Positions 16,855 through 26,296 of a DNA stretch of 64,000 nucleotides are shown in pieces (the stretch's first letter is position 1; the number at the start of each line of letters is the position of its first letter). The notes beneath the pieces were generated by a model. It was not told the origin of the DNA and searched no databases. It saw only the letters and a program-made list of their open reading frames with translations. The translations under genes were made by a program, and so were the position numbers. The DNA comes from Nocardioides sp. zg-1230. GTDB taxonomy: Bacteria; Actinomycetota; Actinomycetes; Propionibacteriales; Nocardioidaceae. The stretch spans positions 434,001-498,000 of the forward strand of contig NZ_JABJQZ010000004.1 in the NCBI RefSeq assembly GCF_013155335.1, written 5' to 3'.

Positions 16855-18408
16855 GTGCACGAGCCTGTGAGTGCGACGCGGCCGCAGCGGCCCCCGTCGA
16901 CCCCGGCGACCGAGCTCGCCCAGTGGCTCTCGGCCGTCACCGAGGTGACCGTGCGGGGCGACCTCGGCGTCGCCGTCTCCGGCATCTCGCTGAGCACCGC
17001 ACGTGTCCGTCCCGGTGACCTGTACGCCGCCCTGCCCGGCGCGCGCGCCCACGGTGCGGACTTCGCGGCGCAGGCCGTCGCGGCCGGCGCCGTCGCCGTG
17101 CTGACCGACCAGGCAGGCCTCGACCGCCTGCCCGAGGGCACCCCCGCCGTCGTGGTGCCCGACCCCCGCCGCGTGCTCGGTCGCCTCGCCGCGCGGATCT
17201 ACGGAGAGCCGGCGACCGGCCTGCGCGTCGTCGGCGTCACCGGCACCCAGGGCAAGACGACCACCACCCGCGTGCTGGAGCAGGGACTCACCGAGGCCGG
17301 GATCACCTCGGCCGTCATCGGCACGGTCGGCACCCGGATCGCGGGGGAGGACGTGAAGACCCAGCTCACGACGCCGGAGGCGCCCGACCTGCACGGCCTG
17401 TTCGCGGTGATGCGCGAGCGGGGTGTCGACACGTGCGCGATGGAGGTCTCCAGCCACGCCCTCGTGCTCGGCCGGGTCGACGGCGTGGTCTTCGACGTCG
17501 CGACCTTCCTCAACCTCGGTCGTGACCACCTCGACTTCCACACGGACCTCGACGACTACTTCGCTGCCAAGGCGAGCCTCTTCACCCCGGAGCGCGCGCG
17601 GGTCGGGCTGACCAACGTCGATGACGAGTTCGGCCGGCGCCTGCTCGACGTCGCCGGCATCCCGATGTCGACGTACTCCTCGCGCGGCGCCGACGCCGAC
17701 TGGCGGGCGGTGGACGTCGACCTCACCGCGGGTGGCGCGACGTTCACGGTCCTGGGGCCCGGCGTCGAGCTGCGGGCCGAGGTCCACGTCCCGGGCGAGT
17801 TCAACGTCTCCAACGCGCTGGCCGCGATCGCCTCGGCCGCCCTCGCCGGGCTCGACGCCCGGCAGGTGGCCGACGGCATCGCCCGCGTGGGCGGGGTGCC
17901 CGGCCGGCTGGAGCAGGTCTCCGCCGGGCAGGACTTCACCGTGGTCGTCGACTACGCCCACAAGCCCGACGCGCTCGAGGCCGTGCTCGCCACCCTGCGC
18001 CCGCTCACCGCCGGCCAGGTCGTGGTCGTGGTGGGCGCGGGCGGTGACCGCGACACCGTGAAGCGTCCGGTGATGGGTGAGATCGCCGCGCGGCTGGCCG
18101 ACGTCGTGGTGGTCACCGACGACAACCCCCGCACGGAGGATCCCGCGTCGATCCGCGCCGCCGTCCTGGCCGGCGCGCGTGGCCCCGCAGAGGTCGTCGA
18201 GGTCGGCGACCGGCGGCTCGCCATCCGTGAGGCCCTGCGTCGGGCGCGGCCCGGCGACGTCGTGCTGATCGCCGGCAAGGGTCACGAGTCCGGCCAGGAG
18301 GTCGGCGACGTCGTCCACCCCTTCGACGACCGGGTCGTCGCAGCGGAGGAGGTCGCGACGCTGGCCGCGGGACACGACGGAGCGGACCGGTCCGGGAGCA
18401 GCGCATGA
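16855..18408 (+). CDS. murE: UDP-MurNAc-tripeptide synthetase MurE (diaminopimelate-adding)
   Basis: 517-residue cytoplasmic Mur ligase that adds the third amino acid to UDP-MurNAc-dipeptide with ATP. The P-loop is GTQGKTTTT with K134. MEVSSHALVLGRVDG and VVVDYAHKPDALEAVL are family signatures. The motif DNPR at 423-426 is the one that selects diaminopimelate over lysine, consistent with a DAP-containing wall (LL-DAP in Nocardioidaceae, though the isomer cannot be read from this motif). The start is set by the TACGCT element 6 bases upstream. The stop overlaps the murF ATG. Confidence 0.95.
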   Translation: MHEPVSATRPQRPPSTPATELAQWLSAVTEVTVRGDLGVAVSGISLSTARVRPGDLYAALPGARAHGADFAAQAVAAGAVAVLTDQAGLDRLPEGTPAVVVPDPRRVLGRLAARIYGEPATGLRVVGVTGTQGKTTTTRVLEQGLTEAGITSAVIGTVGTRIAGEDVKTQLTTPEAPDLHGLFAVMRERGVDTCAMEVSSHALVLGRVDGVVFDVATFLNLGRDHLDFHTDLDDYFAAKASLFTPERARVGLTNVDDEFGRRLLDVAGIPMSTYSSRGADADWRAVDVDLTAGGATFTVLGPGVELRAEVHVPGEFNVSNALAAIASAALAGLDARQVADGIARVGGVPGRLEQVSAGQDFTVVVDYAHKPDALEAVLATLRPLTAGQVVVVVGAGGDRDTVKRPVMGEIAARLADVVVVTDDNPRTEDPASIRAAVLAGARGPAEVVEVGDRRLAIREALRRARPGDVVLIAGKGHESGQEVGDVVHPFDDRVVAAEEVATLAAGHDGADRSGSSA

Positions 18409-19805
18409 TCGAGATGACCCTCGACGAGATCGCCGCCGTGGTCGGCGGCACCGCCCACGGCGAGGCGGTGGTCAGCGGGGGCGCATTCGTCGACACCCGT
18501 ACGCCGGAGGAGGGCGGGCTGTTCGTCGCGATCGCCGGCGAGCGCGTCGACGGCCACGACCTCGCAGCCGCCGCCGGCGCGGCCGGTGCTGCCGCGGTGC
18601 TGGGCAGCCGACCCACCGACCTGCCCACCGTCGTGGTCGCGGACGCCACCGCGGCGCTGGGGCTGCTCGCCCGCCACGTCATCGACCGGCTGCCCGACAC
18701 GGTGGTGCTCGCGATGACCGGTTCCCAGGGCAAGACGGGCACCAAGGACTACCTCGCCCACGTGCTGTCGGAGGCCGGGCCGACGATCGCCACGCGCGGC
18801 AACTTCAACAACGAGCTCGGCGTGCCGCTGACCGTGCTGCGGGCGACGCCCGACACCCGTTACCTCGTCGTCGAGATGGGCGCGCGCGGCGTGGGCCACG
18901 TCGCCGAGCTCTGCGCGATCGCGCCGCCGCGCGTCGCCGCGGTGCTCAACGTCGGCACGGCGCACATCGGCGAGTTCGGCAGCCGCGAGGCGATCGCAGT
19001 GGCCAAGGGCGAGATCGTCGAGGCGCTCCCCGCCGACGGCACCGCCGTGCTCAACGCCGATGACGACCTCGTGGCCGCGATGGCCCCGCGCACCGTCGCG
19101 CAGGTGGTCACCTTCGGGGAGGCCACGGACGCTCGCACTCCCGACGTCGCCGTCAGCGAGGTCACCACCGACGAGCTGGGCCGCCAGTCCTTCGAGCTGG
19201 CCCATCGCGGCTCCGGCGCCACCGTCCACCTCGCCCAGGTCGGCGCCTTCCAGTGGCGCAACGCCGCCGCTGCCGCCGCCATGGCCCTCGCGGCCGGGCT
19301 CGACCTCGACACCGTCGCCGACTCGCTCGCCGACGCCGTCCCGGCGAGCCGCTGGCGCATGGAGCTGGCCGAGCGCCCCGACGGTCTCGTCGTGCTCAAC
19401 GACGCCTACAACGCCAATCCCGAGTCGATGTGCGCCGCGCTCGAGACGCTCGCGGGCATCGGCGCGCGCACAGGACGGCGTACGGTCGCCGTGCTGGGCC
19501 AGATGCTCGAGCTCGGCGACGGCGCGGCCGAGGCCCATCGCTCGGTCGGGGCCTACGCCGCCCGCGCGGGCGTCGACGTGCTGCTCGCCGTGGGCGACGA
19601 CGCGGCGGGGATTGCCGAGGGCTTCGACGCTGTCGGGAGTGGGGGAGTGAGCACCACCACGGCGGGGCGTGACGAAGCCGCTGAGTGGCTGCGGCACAAT
19701 GTCTCGGCTGCTGATGTCGTCCTGGTGAAGGCATCGCGGGGGGCGGCGCTGGAACTGATCGCCGACGACCTCACCGGGAGCGGCAAGGAAGGAAGCACCG
19801 CATGA
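18405..19805 (+). CDS. murF: UDP-MurNAc-tripeptide-D-Ala-D-Ala ligase MurF
   Basis: 466-residue Mur ligase that attaches D-Ala-D-Ala to complete the pentapeptide precursor. The N-terminal substrate domain begins MIEMTLDEIAAVVGG. The P-loop GSQGKTGTKD has K110, followed by NFNNELGVPLT, a MurF-specific stretch. The C-terminal domain contains NDAYNANPESM. ATGA overlaps join it to murE and to mraY, so all three are cotranslated. The length is normal for the family. Confidence 0.95.
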   Translation: MIEMTLDEIAAVVGGTAHGEAVVSGGAFVDTRTPEEGGLFVAIAGERVDGHDLAAAAGAAGAAAVLGSRPTDLPTVVVADATAALGLLARHVIDRLPDTVVLAMTGSQGKTGTKDYLAHVLSEAGPTIATRGNFNNELGVPLTVLRATPDTRYLVVEMGARGVGHVAELCAIAPPRVAAVLNVGTAHIGEFGSREAIAVAKGEIVEALPADGTAVLNADDDLVAAMAPRTVAQVVTFGEATDARTPDVAVSEVTTDELGRQSFELAHRGSGATVHLAQVGAFQWRNAAAAAAMALAAGLDLDTVADSLADAVPASRWRMELAERPDGLVVLNDAYNANPESMCAALETLAGIGARTGRRTVAVLGQMLELGDGAAEAHRSVGAYAARAGVDVLLAVGDDAAGIAEGFDAVGSGGVSTTTAGRDEAAEWLRHNVSAADVVLVKASRGAALELIADDLTGSGKEGSTA

Positions 19806-20914
19806 GAGCCATCCTGTTCGGAGGAGGACTCTCCCTGCTGATCTCCCTGCTCGGCACGCGCTACGCGATCAGGTTCTTCACCCGGCAGGGATTCGGCCAG
19901 CCGATCCGCGACGACGGTCCCACCACCCACCACGTCAAGCGCGGCACGCCCACCATGGGCGGGGCGGTGATCATCCTCGCCACGGTGATCGGCTACTTCG
20001 CGGCCAAGCTGATCACCCAGACGGCACCGACCGCCTCGGCGCTGCTGCTGCTGTTCCTGCTGGTGGGCATCGGTGCGGTGGGCTTCCTCGACGACTTCCT
20101 CAAGGTCAGCCGACAGCACAACCTCGGCCTGCGCAGTCGCGCCAAGATGATCGGCCAGACCGTCGTCGGGCTGGTCTTCGGGTTCCTCGCGCTGTCCCCG
20201 GCCCTCGAGGACGACCGCGGGTGGCGACCGGCGTCCAACCACCTGTCCTTCATCCGCGACTACGAGGGCTTCGCGCTCCCGACCGGCCTGGCGATCCTGC
20301 TCATCTGGCTCATCGTCACCGGGGCCAGCAACGCGGTGAACCTCGCCGACGGGCTCGACGGACTCGCAGCGGGCGCCTCGATCCTCGTCTTCGCCGCCTA
20401 CACGCTGGTCAACATCTGGCAGAACAGCCAGTCGTGCGCGCTGGAGGCCGGGCCCAAGTGCTACGAGGTCCGCGACCCGCTCGACCTCGCCGTCGTCGCC
20501 GCGGCGATCACCGGCGCCTGCTTCGGTTTCCTGTGGTGGAACGCCTCGCCCGCCCAGATCATGATGGGCGACACCGGGTCACTCGCGCTGGGCGCAGCCA
20601 TGGCCGGCTTCGCGATCATGACGCGCACCGAGCTGCTGCTGGTGATCATCGGCGGCCTGTTCGTCGCGATCACCCTCTCGGTGATGATCCAGGTCTCCGT
20701 CTTCAAGCTCAGCCGCGCGAGCGGACTGGTGCGGTCGGTCTTCAAGATCCAGCCCGGGCACCGCGTCTTCCGGATGACGCCGCTGCACCACCACTTCGAG
20801 ATGCTCGGCTGGGAGCAGGTGACGATCGTGATCCGCTTCTGGATCGTCACCGGTCTCGCCGTCGCCACCGGCCTCGGCATCTTCTACGCCGAGTGGGTCG
20901 CCGGCATCGGATGA
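19802..20914 (+). CDS. mraY: phospho-MurNAc-pentapeptide transferase MraY
   Basis: 370-residue integral membrane enzyme with about ten transmembrane helices that makes lipid I from UDP-MurNAc-pentapeptide and undecaprenyl phosphate. Family motifs are visible: HHVKRGTPTMGG near residue 41, GFLDDFLK with the Asp pair for Mg2+, NAVNLADGLDGLA, and the C-terminal MTPLHHHFEMLGW. The ATGA overlaps with murF upstream and with murD downstream show tight coupling. Nothing unusual was seen. Confidence 0.97.
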   Translation: MRAILFGGGLSLLISLLGTRYAIRFFTRQGFGQPIRDDGPTTHHVKRGTPTMGGAVIILATVIGYFAAKLITQTAPTASALLLLFLLVGIGAVGFLDDFLKVSRQHNLGLRSRAKMIGQTVVGLVFGFLALSPALEDDRGWRPASNHLSFIRDYEGFALPTGLAILLIWLIVTGASNAVNLADGLDGLAAGASILVFAAYTLVNIWQNSQSCALEAGPKCYEVRDPLDLAVVAAAITGACFGFLWWNASPAQIMMGDTGSLALGAAMAGFAIMTRTELLLVIIGGLFVAITLSVMIQVSVFKLSRASGLVRSVFKIQPGHRVFRMTPLHHHFEMLGWEQVTIVIRFWIVTGLAVATGLGIFYAEWVAGIG

Positions 20915-22446
20915 ACAACCCACACGTCGACATCGACTCACTCGGCCGCAGCAGCGACTGGTCCGGCGTACGCGTCGTCGTCGCGGGGTTCGGCGTCTCC
21001 GGCTTCGCGGCCGCCGACAACCTGCTCTTCCTCGGCGCGCAGGTCACGGCGCTCGACGAGTCCACGAGCGAGGAGAAGGCGGAGAAGGCGCAGCTCCTCG
21101 AGACGCTGGGTGCGACCGTCCGGCTCGAGCCGGGCGCGACCGGGGTGCTGCCCGACGACGTCGACCTCGTCGTCACCTCCCCCGGCTGGAGGCCCACCGC
21201 GCCGCTCCTCGCGCAGGCCGTCGAGCGTGGCATCCCCGTGTGGGGCGAGGTCGAGCTGGCCTGGCGGCTGCGCAACCCCGAGAACCCTGCTCCGTGGCTC
21301 GCCGTCACCGGCACCAACGGCAAGACCACGACGGTGCAGATGCTCGAGTCCATCCTCACCGCGGCCGGGCTCCGCGCCGTCGCGGTCGGCAACGTCGGCC
21401 TGCCGATCGTCGAGGCGGTGATGGACCCCGAGCCCTACGACGTCATGGCCGTCGAGCTCTCCAGCTTCCAGCTCCACTACACGCAGTCGATGGCCGCGGA
21501 GTCGGCCGTGGTGCTCAACATTGCCGAGGACCACCTGGACTGGTACGAGGACGAGCCGGGGGCGGGCGTCGAGCCGGGCGCCCGGTCCGGCATGGAGGTC
21601 TACGCCGCCGACAAGGCGCGCATCTACGACGGCGTCCAGCGCGCCTGCGTCTACAACCTCGCCGACCCCGCCACCGAGGAGATGGTCCGGGAGGCCGACG
21701 TCCTCGACGGCGCCCGCGCGGTCGGCTTCACCCTCGGCACGCCGGCTCCGGGCAACCTCGGCGTCGTCGAGGACCTCCTCGTCGACCGGGCGTTCATCGA
21801 GGAGCGGGCGACCAGCGCCGCCGAGCTCTGCACGCTGGGCGACCTCGCCTCGCCCGCTCCCCACTTCGTCGCCAACGCACTGGCGGCCGCTGCGCTGGCC
21901 CGCGCCCACGGCGTCAGCCAGCAGGCGGTGCGCGACGGCCTGCGCGCCTTCCGCCCCGACGGCCACCGCATCGCCCGTGTCGCCGAGGCCGCCGGCGTCT
22001 CGTGGATCGACGACTCCAAGGCCACCAACCCCCACGCCGCCCAGTCCTCGCTGTCCGCCTACGACGACGTCGTCTGGGTCGCGGGCGGGCTCGCCAAGGG
22101 TGCCCGGTTCGACGAGCTCGTCACCGCGGTGCGTGGGCGCCTGCGCGGGGTCGTGCTGCTCGGACGCGACCGGCAGGTCGTCGCCGACGCACTTTCGCGA
22201 CACGCGCCCGATGTGCCGGTCATCGATGTGGGCGCCGACGAGACTGGGGATCCGATGGAGCGCGTGGTCGACGCGGCCGCCGGGCTCGCCAGGTCCGGTG
22301 ACACGGTGTTGCTCGCGCCGGGGTGCGCCTCCATGGACATGTTCGCCAACTACGGCGCCCGCGGCGACGCGTTCGCGGCAGCCGTCCACGCACACATCGC
22401 CCGCACCAGCCAGCCCGACACGAACGACCAGCCCGACAGCGACTAG
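20911..22446 (+). CDS. murD: UDP-MurNAc-L-Ala:D-Glu ligase MurD
   Basis: 511-residue Mur ligase that adds D-glutamate. The N-terminal Rossmann-like domain has VVAGFGVSGFAAADNL. The P-loop is GTNGKTTTVQ, followed by VELSSFQLHYT, typical of MurD. The C-terminal domain carries DDSKATNPHAAQSSL and APGCASMDMFANYGARGD. It is somewhat longer than the usual 450 residues because of extra sequence near residue 220 (EDEPGAGVEPGARSG), a loop after HLDWYE. The start overlaps the mraY stop. A 39-base gap precedes ftsW. Confidence 0.95.
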   Translation: MNNPHVDIDSLGRSSDWSGVRVVVAGFGVSGFAAADNLLFLGAQVTALDESTSEEKAEKAQLLETLGATVRLEPGATGVLPDDVDLVVTSPGWRPTAPLLAQAVERGIPVWGEVELAWRLRNPENPAPWLAVTGTNGKTTTVQMLESILTAAGLRAVAVGNVGLPIVEAVMDPEPYDVMAVELSSFQLHYTQSMAAESAVVLNIAEDHLDWYEDEPGAGVEPGARSGMEVYAADKARIYDGVQRACVYNLADPATEEMVREADVLDGARAVGFTLGTPAPGNLGVVEDLLVDRAFIEERATSAAELCTLGDLASPAPHFVANALAAAALARAHGVSQQAVRDGLRAFRPDGHRIARVAEAAGVSWIDDSKATNPHAAQSSLSAYDDVVWVAGGLAKGARFDELVTAVRGRLRGVVLLGRDRQVVADALSRHAPDVPVIDVGADETGDPMERVVDAAAGLARSGDTVLLAPGCASMDMFANYGARGDAFAAAVHAHIARTSQPDTNDQPDSD

Positions 22447-22485
22447 CCGCCACCGACACCCATTGACCCGAGGGGAGCCGCGACG

Positions 22486-23796
22486 ATGACCACCGCGAAC
22501 CCCGGAGGAGTGGGGCTGGACGTCGACCCGGGCCCGTCCCGCGACACTCAGCAGGACCACGGCGGCGGGACGACCGGGGCCGGCCGTGCGCCGTTGGGGT
22601 CGGGACTCGTCGCGGGCCTGCGCTCGGTCCGCGAGGCCCTCGACAAGCCGCTCGCGTCCTACTACCTGCTGCTCGGGTCGTCGGCCCTGCTGCTCACCAT
22701 CGGCCTGATCATGGTGCTCAGCGCGTCCAGCGTGCGGTCCTACCTCACCTACGACGACTCCTACGCCGTGGTGAAGCGCCAGCTGCTGTGGGTCGCGATC
22801 GGGCTGCCCGCAGCGTGGGTGGCCTCCCGGATCCCGGTGCGGCACGTCCGCAGGCTCGCCTACCCGGGCTTCCTGGTGGCCCTCGTGCTGCTCGGCCTGG
22901 TCGCCCAGTTCGGCGTGGTGGTCAACGGCAACAAGAACTGGCTCGCCCTCGGCCCGGTCAACATCCAGCCCGCCGAGATCGCCAAGCTGGCGATCGTGCT
23001 GTGGGCCGCCAACATCTACGCCCACAAGGAGCGGCGGCTGCGCGAGCTGCACCACCTCCTGGTGCCGGTCGTGCCCGGGCTCTTCGCCGTCATCACGCTC
23101 GTGCTGGTCGGTCGTGACCTCGGCACCGCGATGGTGCTCGCGGCCATCCTCCTGGGGATGCTGTGGGTGGTCGGGGCGCCGCTGCGGCTCTTCGGGCTCA
23201 GCCTGTCGGTGCTCGGCGTCGCCGCTGTCGCCCTGGCGGCCACCGACCCGGAGCGCCTCGAACGCATCACCCACTTCACCGACCCGTTCAAGGACTACAC
23301 CGACGCCGGCTGGCAGCCGGCCCACGGCCTCTACGCCCTGTCGAGCGGCGGCTGGTTCGGCCAGGGCATCGGCGCCTCGACCCAGAAGTGGGGCGACCTG
23401 CCCGAGGCGCACACCGACTTCATCTTCGCGGTGCTGGGGGAGGAGCTCGGTCTCGTCGGCACCCTGCTCGTCATCGCGCTGTTCTTCACCATCGCCTACG
23501 CCGCCGTCCGCGTCGCCCTCAGCACCGAGGACCCGTTCGTCCGCTACGCCACCTTCGGCATCGTGGTCTGGCTGCTCGGCCAGATGATGATCAACGTCGG
23601 CATGGTGCTCGCCGTCCTGCCGGTCATCGGCATCCCGCTCCCGATCGTGTCCTACGGCGGATCGGCGCTGCTGCCCTCGCTCGTGGCCCTCGGCCTGGTG
23701 ATCGGCTTCGCGCGCCGCGAGCCCGAGGCCGCGGCCGCGCTGGCGGCGCGCCGACGCAACCGCTCCGCCGGTCTGTCCGCGGGTCCCGCTCGCTAG
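22486..23796 (+). CDS. ftsW: lipid II polymerase FtsW (SEDS family)
   Basis: 436-residue SEDS glycosyltransferase that polymerises lipid II at the septum with FtsI. A cytoplasmic N-terminal extension of about 55 polar residues precedes around ten transmembrane helices. SEDS landmarks include VNGNKNWLALGPVNIQPAE, GRDLGTAMVL, HTDFIFAVLGEELGL and the C-terminal GIPLPIVSYGGSALL. The start ATG at 22486 follows GAGGGGAGC. The stop codon TAG doubles as the first bases of a TAGATT -10 element for murG. Confidence 0.95.
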   Translation: MTTANPGGVGLDVDPGPSRDTQQDHGGGTTGAGRAPLGSGLVAGLRSVREALDKPLASYYLLLGSSALLLTIGLIMVLSASSVRSYLTYDDSYAVVKRQLLWVAIGLPAAWVASRIPVRHVRRLAYPGFLVALVLLGLVAQFGVVVNGNKNWLALGPVNIQPAEIAKLAIVLWAANIYAHKERRLRELHHLLVPVVPGLFAVITLVLVGRDLGTAMVLAAILLGMLWVVGAPLRLFGLSLSVLGVAAVALAATDPERLERITHFTDPFKDYTDAGWQPAHGLYALSSGGWFGQGIGASTQKWGDLPEAHTDFIFAVLGEELGLVGTLLVIALFFTIAYAAVRVALSTEDPFVRYATFGIVVWLLGQMMINVGMVLAVLPVIGIPLPIVSYGGSALLPSLVALGLVIGFARREPEAAAALAARRRNRSAGLSAGPAR

Positions 23797-23799
23797 ATT
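23794..23799 (+). promoter_or_regulatory. -10 element TAGATT before murG, overlapping the ftsW stop
   Basis: TAGATT begins on the ftsW stop codon and lies 8 bases before the murG ATG. It implies an internal leaderless promoter inside the dcw cluster. Confidence 0.45.
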
Positions 23800-23807
23800 T
23801 GCCCCCG

Positions 23808-24887
23808 ATGCGCGTACTTCTCGCCGGCGGCGGCTCCGCCGGCCACACCTCGCCCCTGCTCGCCACTGCCGACGCCCTGCGCCGGCTCGACCCGGTGACC
23901 GAGGTCACCTGCCTCGGCACCCGCGAAGGGCTCGAGGCGCGCCTCGTCCCCGAGGCCGGCCTCCCGCTCGAGGTCGTGCCCCGCGTCCCGCTCCCGCGCC
24001 GCCCCGGCGCCGACCTGCTGCGTACGCCGTCCCGCCTGCGCGCCGCGCGCGCGGCGGCGCTCGAGGTGGTCGACCGGGTGCGCCCGGACGTGGTCGTCGG
24101 CTTCGGCGGCTACGTCTCGGTCCCCGCCTACCTCGCCGCCCGCAAGCGCGGCCTGCCCCTCGTGGTCCACGAGGGCAACGCGATCCCCGGCATCGCCAAC
24201 AAGCTCGGCGCCCGCATGACGAGCCACGTCGCCACCAGCTTCCCCGGCACCGACCTCCCGCACGCGGTGTGCACCGGCCTGCCGATCCGGCGGCTCATCT
24301 CCACGATGGACCGGGGTGCGCTGCGGACCGAGGCCCTGGCCACCTTCGGGCTGCGCGACGACCTCCCGACCCTGATGGTCACCGGCGGCTCGCAGGGAGC
24401 CGCACGGATCAACGCGGCCGTCTCGGGGGCGGCGCCCGCCCTCGCCGCGGCAGGCGTGCAGGTGCTGCACGTCGTCGGACCCAAGCACGAGCTCAGCGTC
24501 ACGTCGGGCGACGTGCCCTACGTCGTGCTCAACTACGTCGACCGGATGGACCTCGCCTACGCCGCCGCCGACGTCGTGCTGTGCCGCGCGGGCAGCAACA
24601 CCGTCACCGAGGTGTCCGGCGTGGGGCTGCCGGCGGTCTACGTCCCGCTGCCGATCGGCAACGGTGAGCAGGCGCTCAACGCGCGCCCCGTCGTCGACGC
24701 CGGTGGCGGGCTGCTCGTCTCCGACGCCGCCCTGACCCCCGAGTGGGTCGCAGCCAGCGTCCCGGGACTGCTCCACGACACCGAGCGGCTCGCCACCATG
24801 GGGGCCGCGGCCACCGGCGTGATCCCGCTCGACGCCGACGAGAAGCTCGCCCGGATGATCCTCGACGCAGGAGGCGCACGCGCGTGA
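23808..24887 (+). CDS. murG: UDP-GlcNAc:lipid I GlcNAc-transferase MurG
   Basis: 359-residue peripheral membrane GT-B enzyme that converts lipid I to lipid II. The N-terminal glycine-rich loop is LLAGGGSAGHTSPLLA (residues 4-19), with a second loop at VTGGSQGAARIN in the C-terminal half. The UDP-GlcNAc site includes CRAGSNTVTEVSGVGLPAVYVPLP and GNGEQALNA. The ATG at 23808 is fixed by homology to the family N-terminus and a TAGATT element 8 bases upstream. Its stop overlaps the murC start (GTGA). Confidence 0.96.
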   Translation: MRVLLAGGGSAGHTSPLLATADALRRLDPVTEVTCLGTREGLEARLVPEAGLPLEVVPRVPLPRRPGADLLRTPSRLRAARAAALEVVDRVRPDVVVGFGGYVSVPAYLAARKRGLPLVVHEGNAIPGIANKLGARMTSHVATSFPGTDLPHAVCTGLPIRRLISTMDRGALRTEALATFGLRDDLPTLMVTGGSQGAARINAAVSGAAPALAAAGVQVLHVVGPKHELSVTSGDVPYVVLNYVDRMDLAYAAADVVLCRAGSNTVTEVSGVGLPAVYVPLPIGNGEQALNARPVVDAGGGLLVSDAALTPEWVAASVPGLLHDTERLATMGAAATGVIPLDADEKLARMILDAGGARA

Positions 24888-26296
24888 GGATCCCGGTCCC
24901 CGACGAGGTGCTGCCCGCCGCCGAGCTCGGACGGGTGCACTGCGTCGGCATCGGCGGAGCCGGCATCTCCGCGATCGCCCGCATCCTGGCCCAGCGCGGC
25001 GTCACGGTCACCGGCAGCGACGACCACGACACGCCGTTCCTGCCCGCGCTGCGCGAGCTCGGGGTGGTGTGCCACCTCGGCTACGACGCCGCGCACGTCG
25101 GTGACGCTGACACGCTCGTCGTGACGACCGCGGCCCGCGAGGACAACCCCGAGGTGCTCGAGGCCCGTCGGCGCGGCCTGCGGATCCTGCCGCGTTCGGC
25201 CGGGCTCGCCGCGGTCATGGCCGGCTCACGCGTCCTCGCCGTGGCCGGCACCCACGGAAAGACGACGACCACGGGCCTGCTCACCTCGGCGCTCCTCGCG
25301 GCCGGGGTCGATCCGTCGTACGCCGTCGGTGGCGTGCTGACCGCCACCGGCCGCAACGCCGACGCCGGGGCCGACGACCTGTTCGTCGCCGAGGCAGACG
25401 AGAGCGACGGCGCGTTCCTGCACTACCGGCCGCACGCCGCGATCGTCACGAACGTCGAGGCCGACCACCTCGACAACTGGGGCACCGAGGAGGCCTACCA
25501 CCGCGCCTTCGACGACTTCGCCGACACCGTCGACCGCGACGGCTTCCTGGTCTGCGTGGTCGACGACCCGGGTGCCGCACGGCTCGCCGGGCTCGCCCGC
25601 GAGCGCGGCCTCGACATCGTGACGGTGGGGGAGTCGCCCGAGGCCGACGTGCGCGTGCGCGACCTCACCCTCGACGGCTCCACCTCGTCGTGCCGGGTCA
25701 CCCGCGACGGCGAGGACCTCGGCGAGCTGCGCCTGCGCATCCCAGGTCGCCACTACGTCCTCGACGCGGTCGCCGCACTGGCGATGGGCCTGCGGCTCGA
25801 CCTGCCCTTCGGCGCCCTGGCCGAGGGCCTCGGCGGCTTCACCGGCACGGGACGCCGGATGGAGCTCAAGGGCGAGGTGGACGGTGTGCGCGTCTACGAC
25901 TCCTACGCCCACCACCCGGTCGAGATCCGCGGCGACCTCGAGGCGGCCCGCGCGCTCGCCGGCGAGGGCCGCGTCGTCGCTGCCTTCCAGCCCCACCTCG
26001 TCTCACGCACCCGGATCTTCGGCGAGGCGATGGGGCGCGAGCTCGGCGCCGCCGACGAGGTCGTCGTGCTCGACGTCTACGTCGCCCGCGAGGACTCCGA
26101 CCCGGAGGTCACGGGCCTGCTCGTCGCCGACGCCGTCCCGCTGCCCGTCCAGCACGTGACCTACGTCGACGGGCTGGGTGCCGCCGCCCAGGCGCTCGCC
26201 GAGCGCGCGCGACCGGGTGACCTGGTGATCACCCTCGGGGCGGGCGACATCACGGGCGTCGGGCCACGGGTCCTCGACCTGCTCGGGGGTGGCTGA
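24884..26296 (+). CDS. murC: UDP-MurNAc:L-Ala ligase MurC
   Basis: 470-residue cytoplasmic Mur ligase that adds the first peptide residue, L-alanine. The first motif, HCVGIGGAGISAIARIL, is typical of MurC. The P-loop GTHGKTTTTG has K126, and EADESDGAFLHYRPH matches the central-domain signature. YDSYAHHPVEI and AFQPHLVSRTR are in the C-terminal domain. The GTG start at 24884 overlaps the murG stop by GTGA. ftsQ follows immediately with no gap. No murB or ddl lies in this cluster. Confidence 0.96.
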   Translation: MRIPVPDEVLPAAELGRVHCVGIGGAGISAIARILAQRGVTVTGSDDHDTPFLPALRELGVVCHLGYDAAHVGDADTLVVTTAAREDNPEVLEARRRGLRILPRSAGLAAVMAGSRVLAVAGTHGKTTTTGLLTSALLAAGVDPSYAVGGVLTATGRNADAGADDLFVAEADESDGAFLHYRPHAAIVTNVEADHLDNWGTEEAYHRAFDDFADTVDRDGFLVCVVDDPGAARLAGLARERGLDIVTVGESPEADVRVRDLTLDGSTSSCRVTRDGEDLGELRLRIPGRHYVLDAVAALAMGLRLDLPFGALAEGLGGFTGTGRRMELKGEVDGVRVYDSYAHHPVEIRGDLEAARALAGEGRVVAAFQPHLVSRTRIFGEAMGRELGAADEVVVLDVYVAREDSDPEVTGLLVADAVPLPVQHVTYVDGLGAAAQALAERARPGDLVITLGAGDITGVGPRVLDLLGGG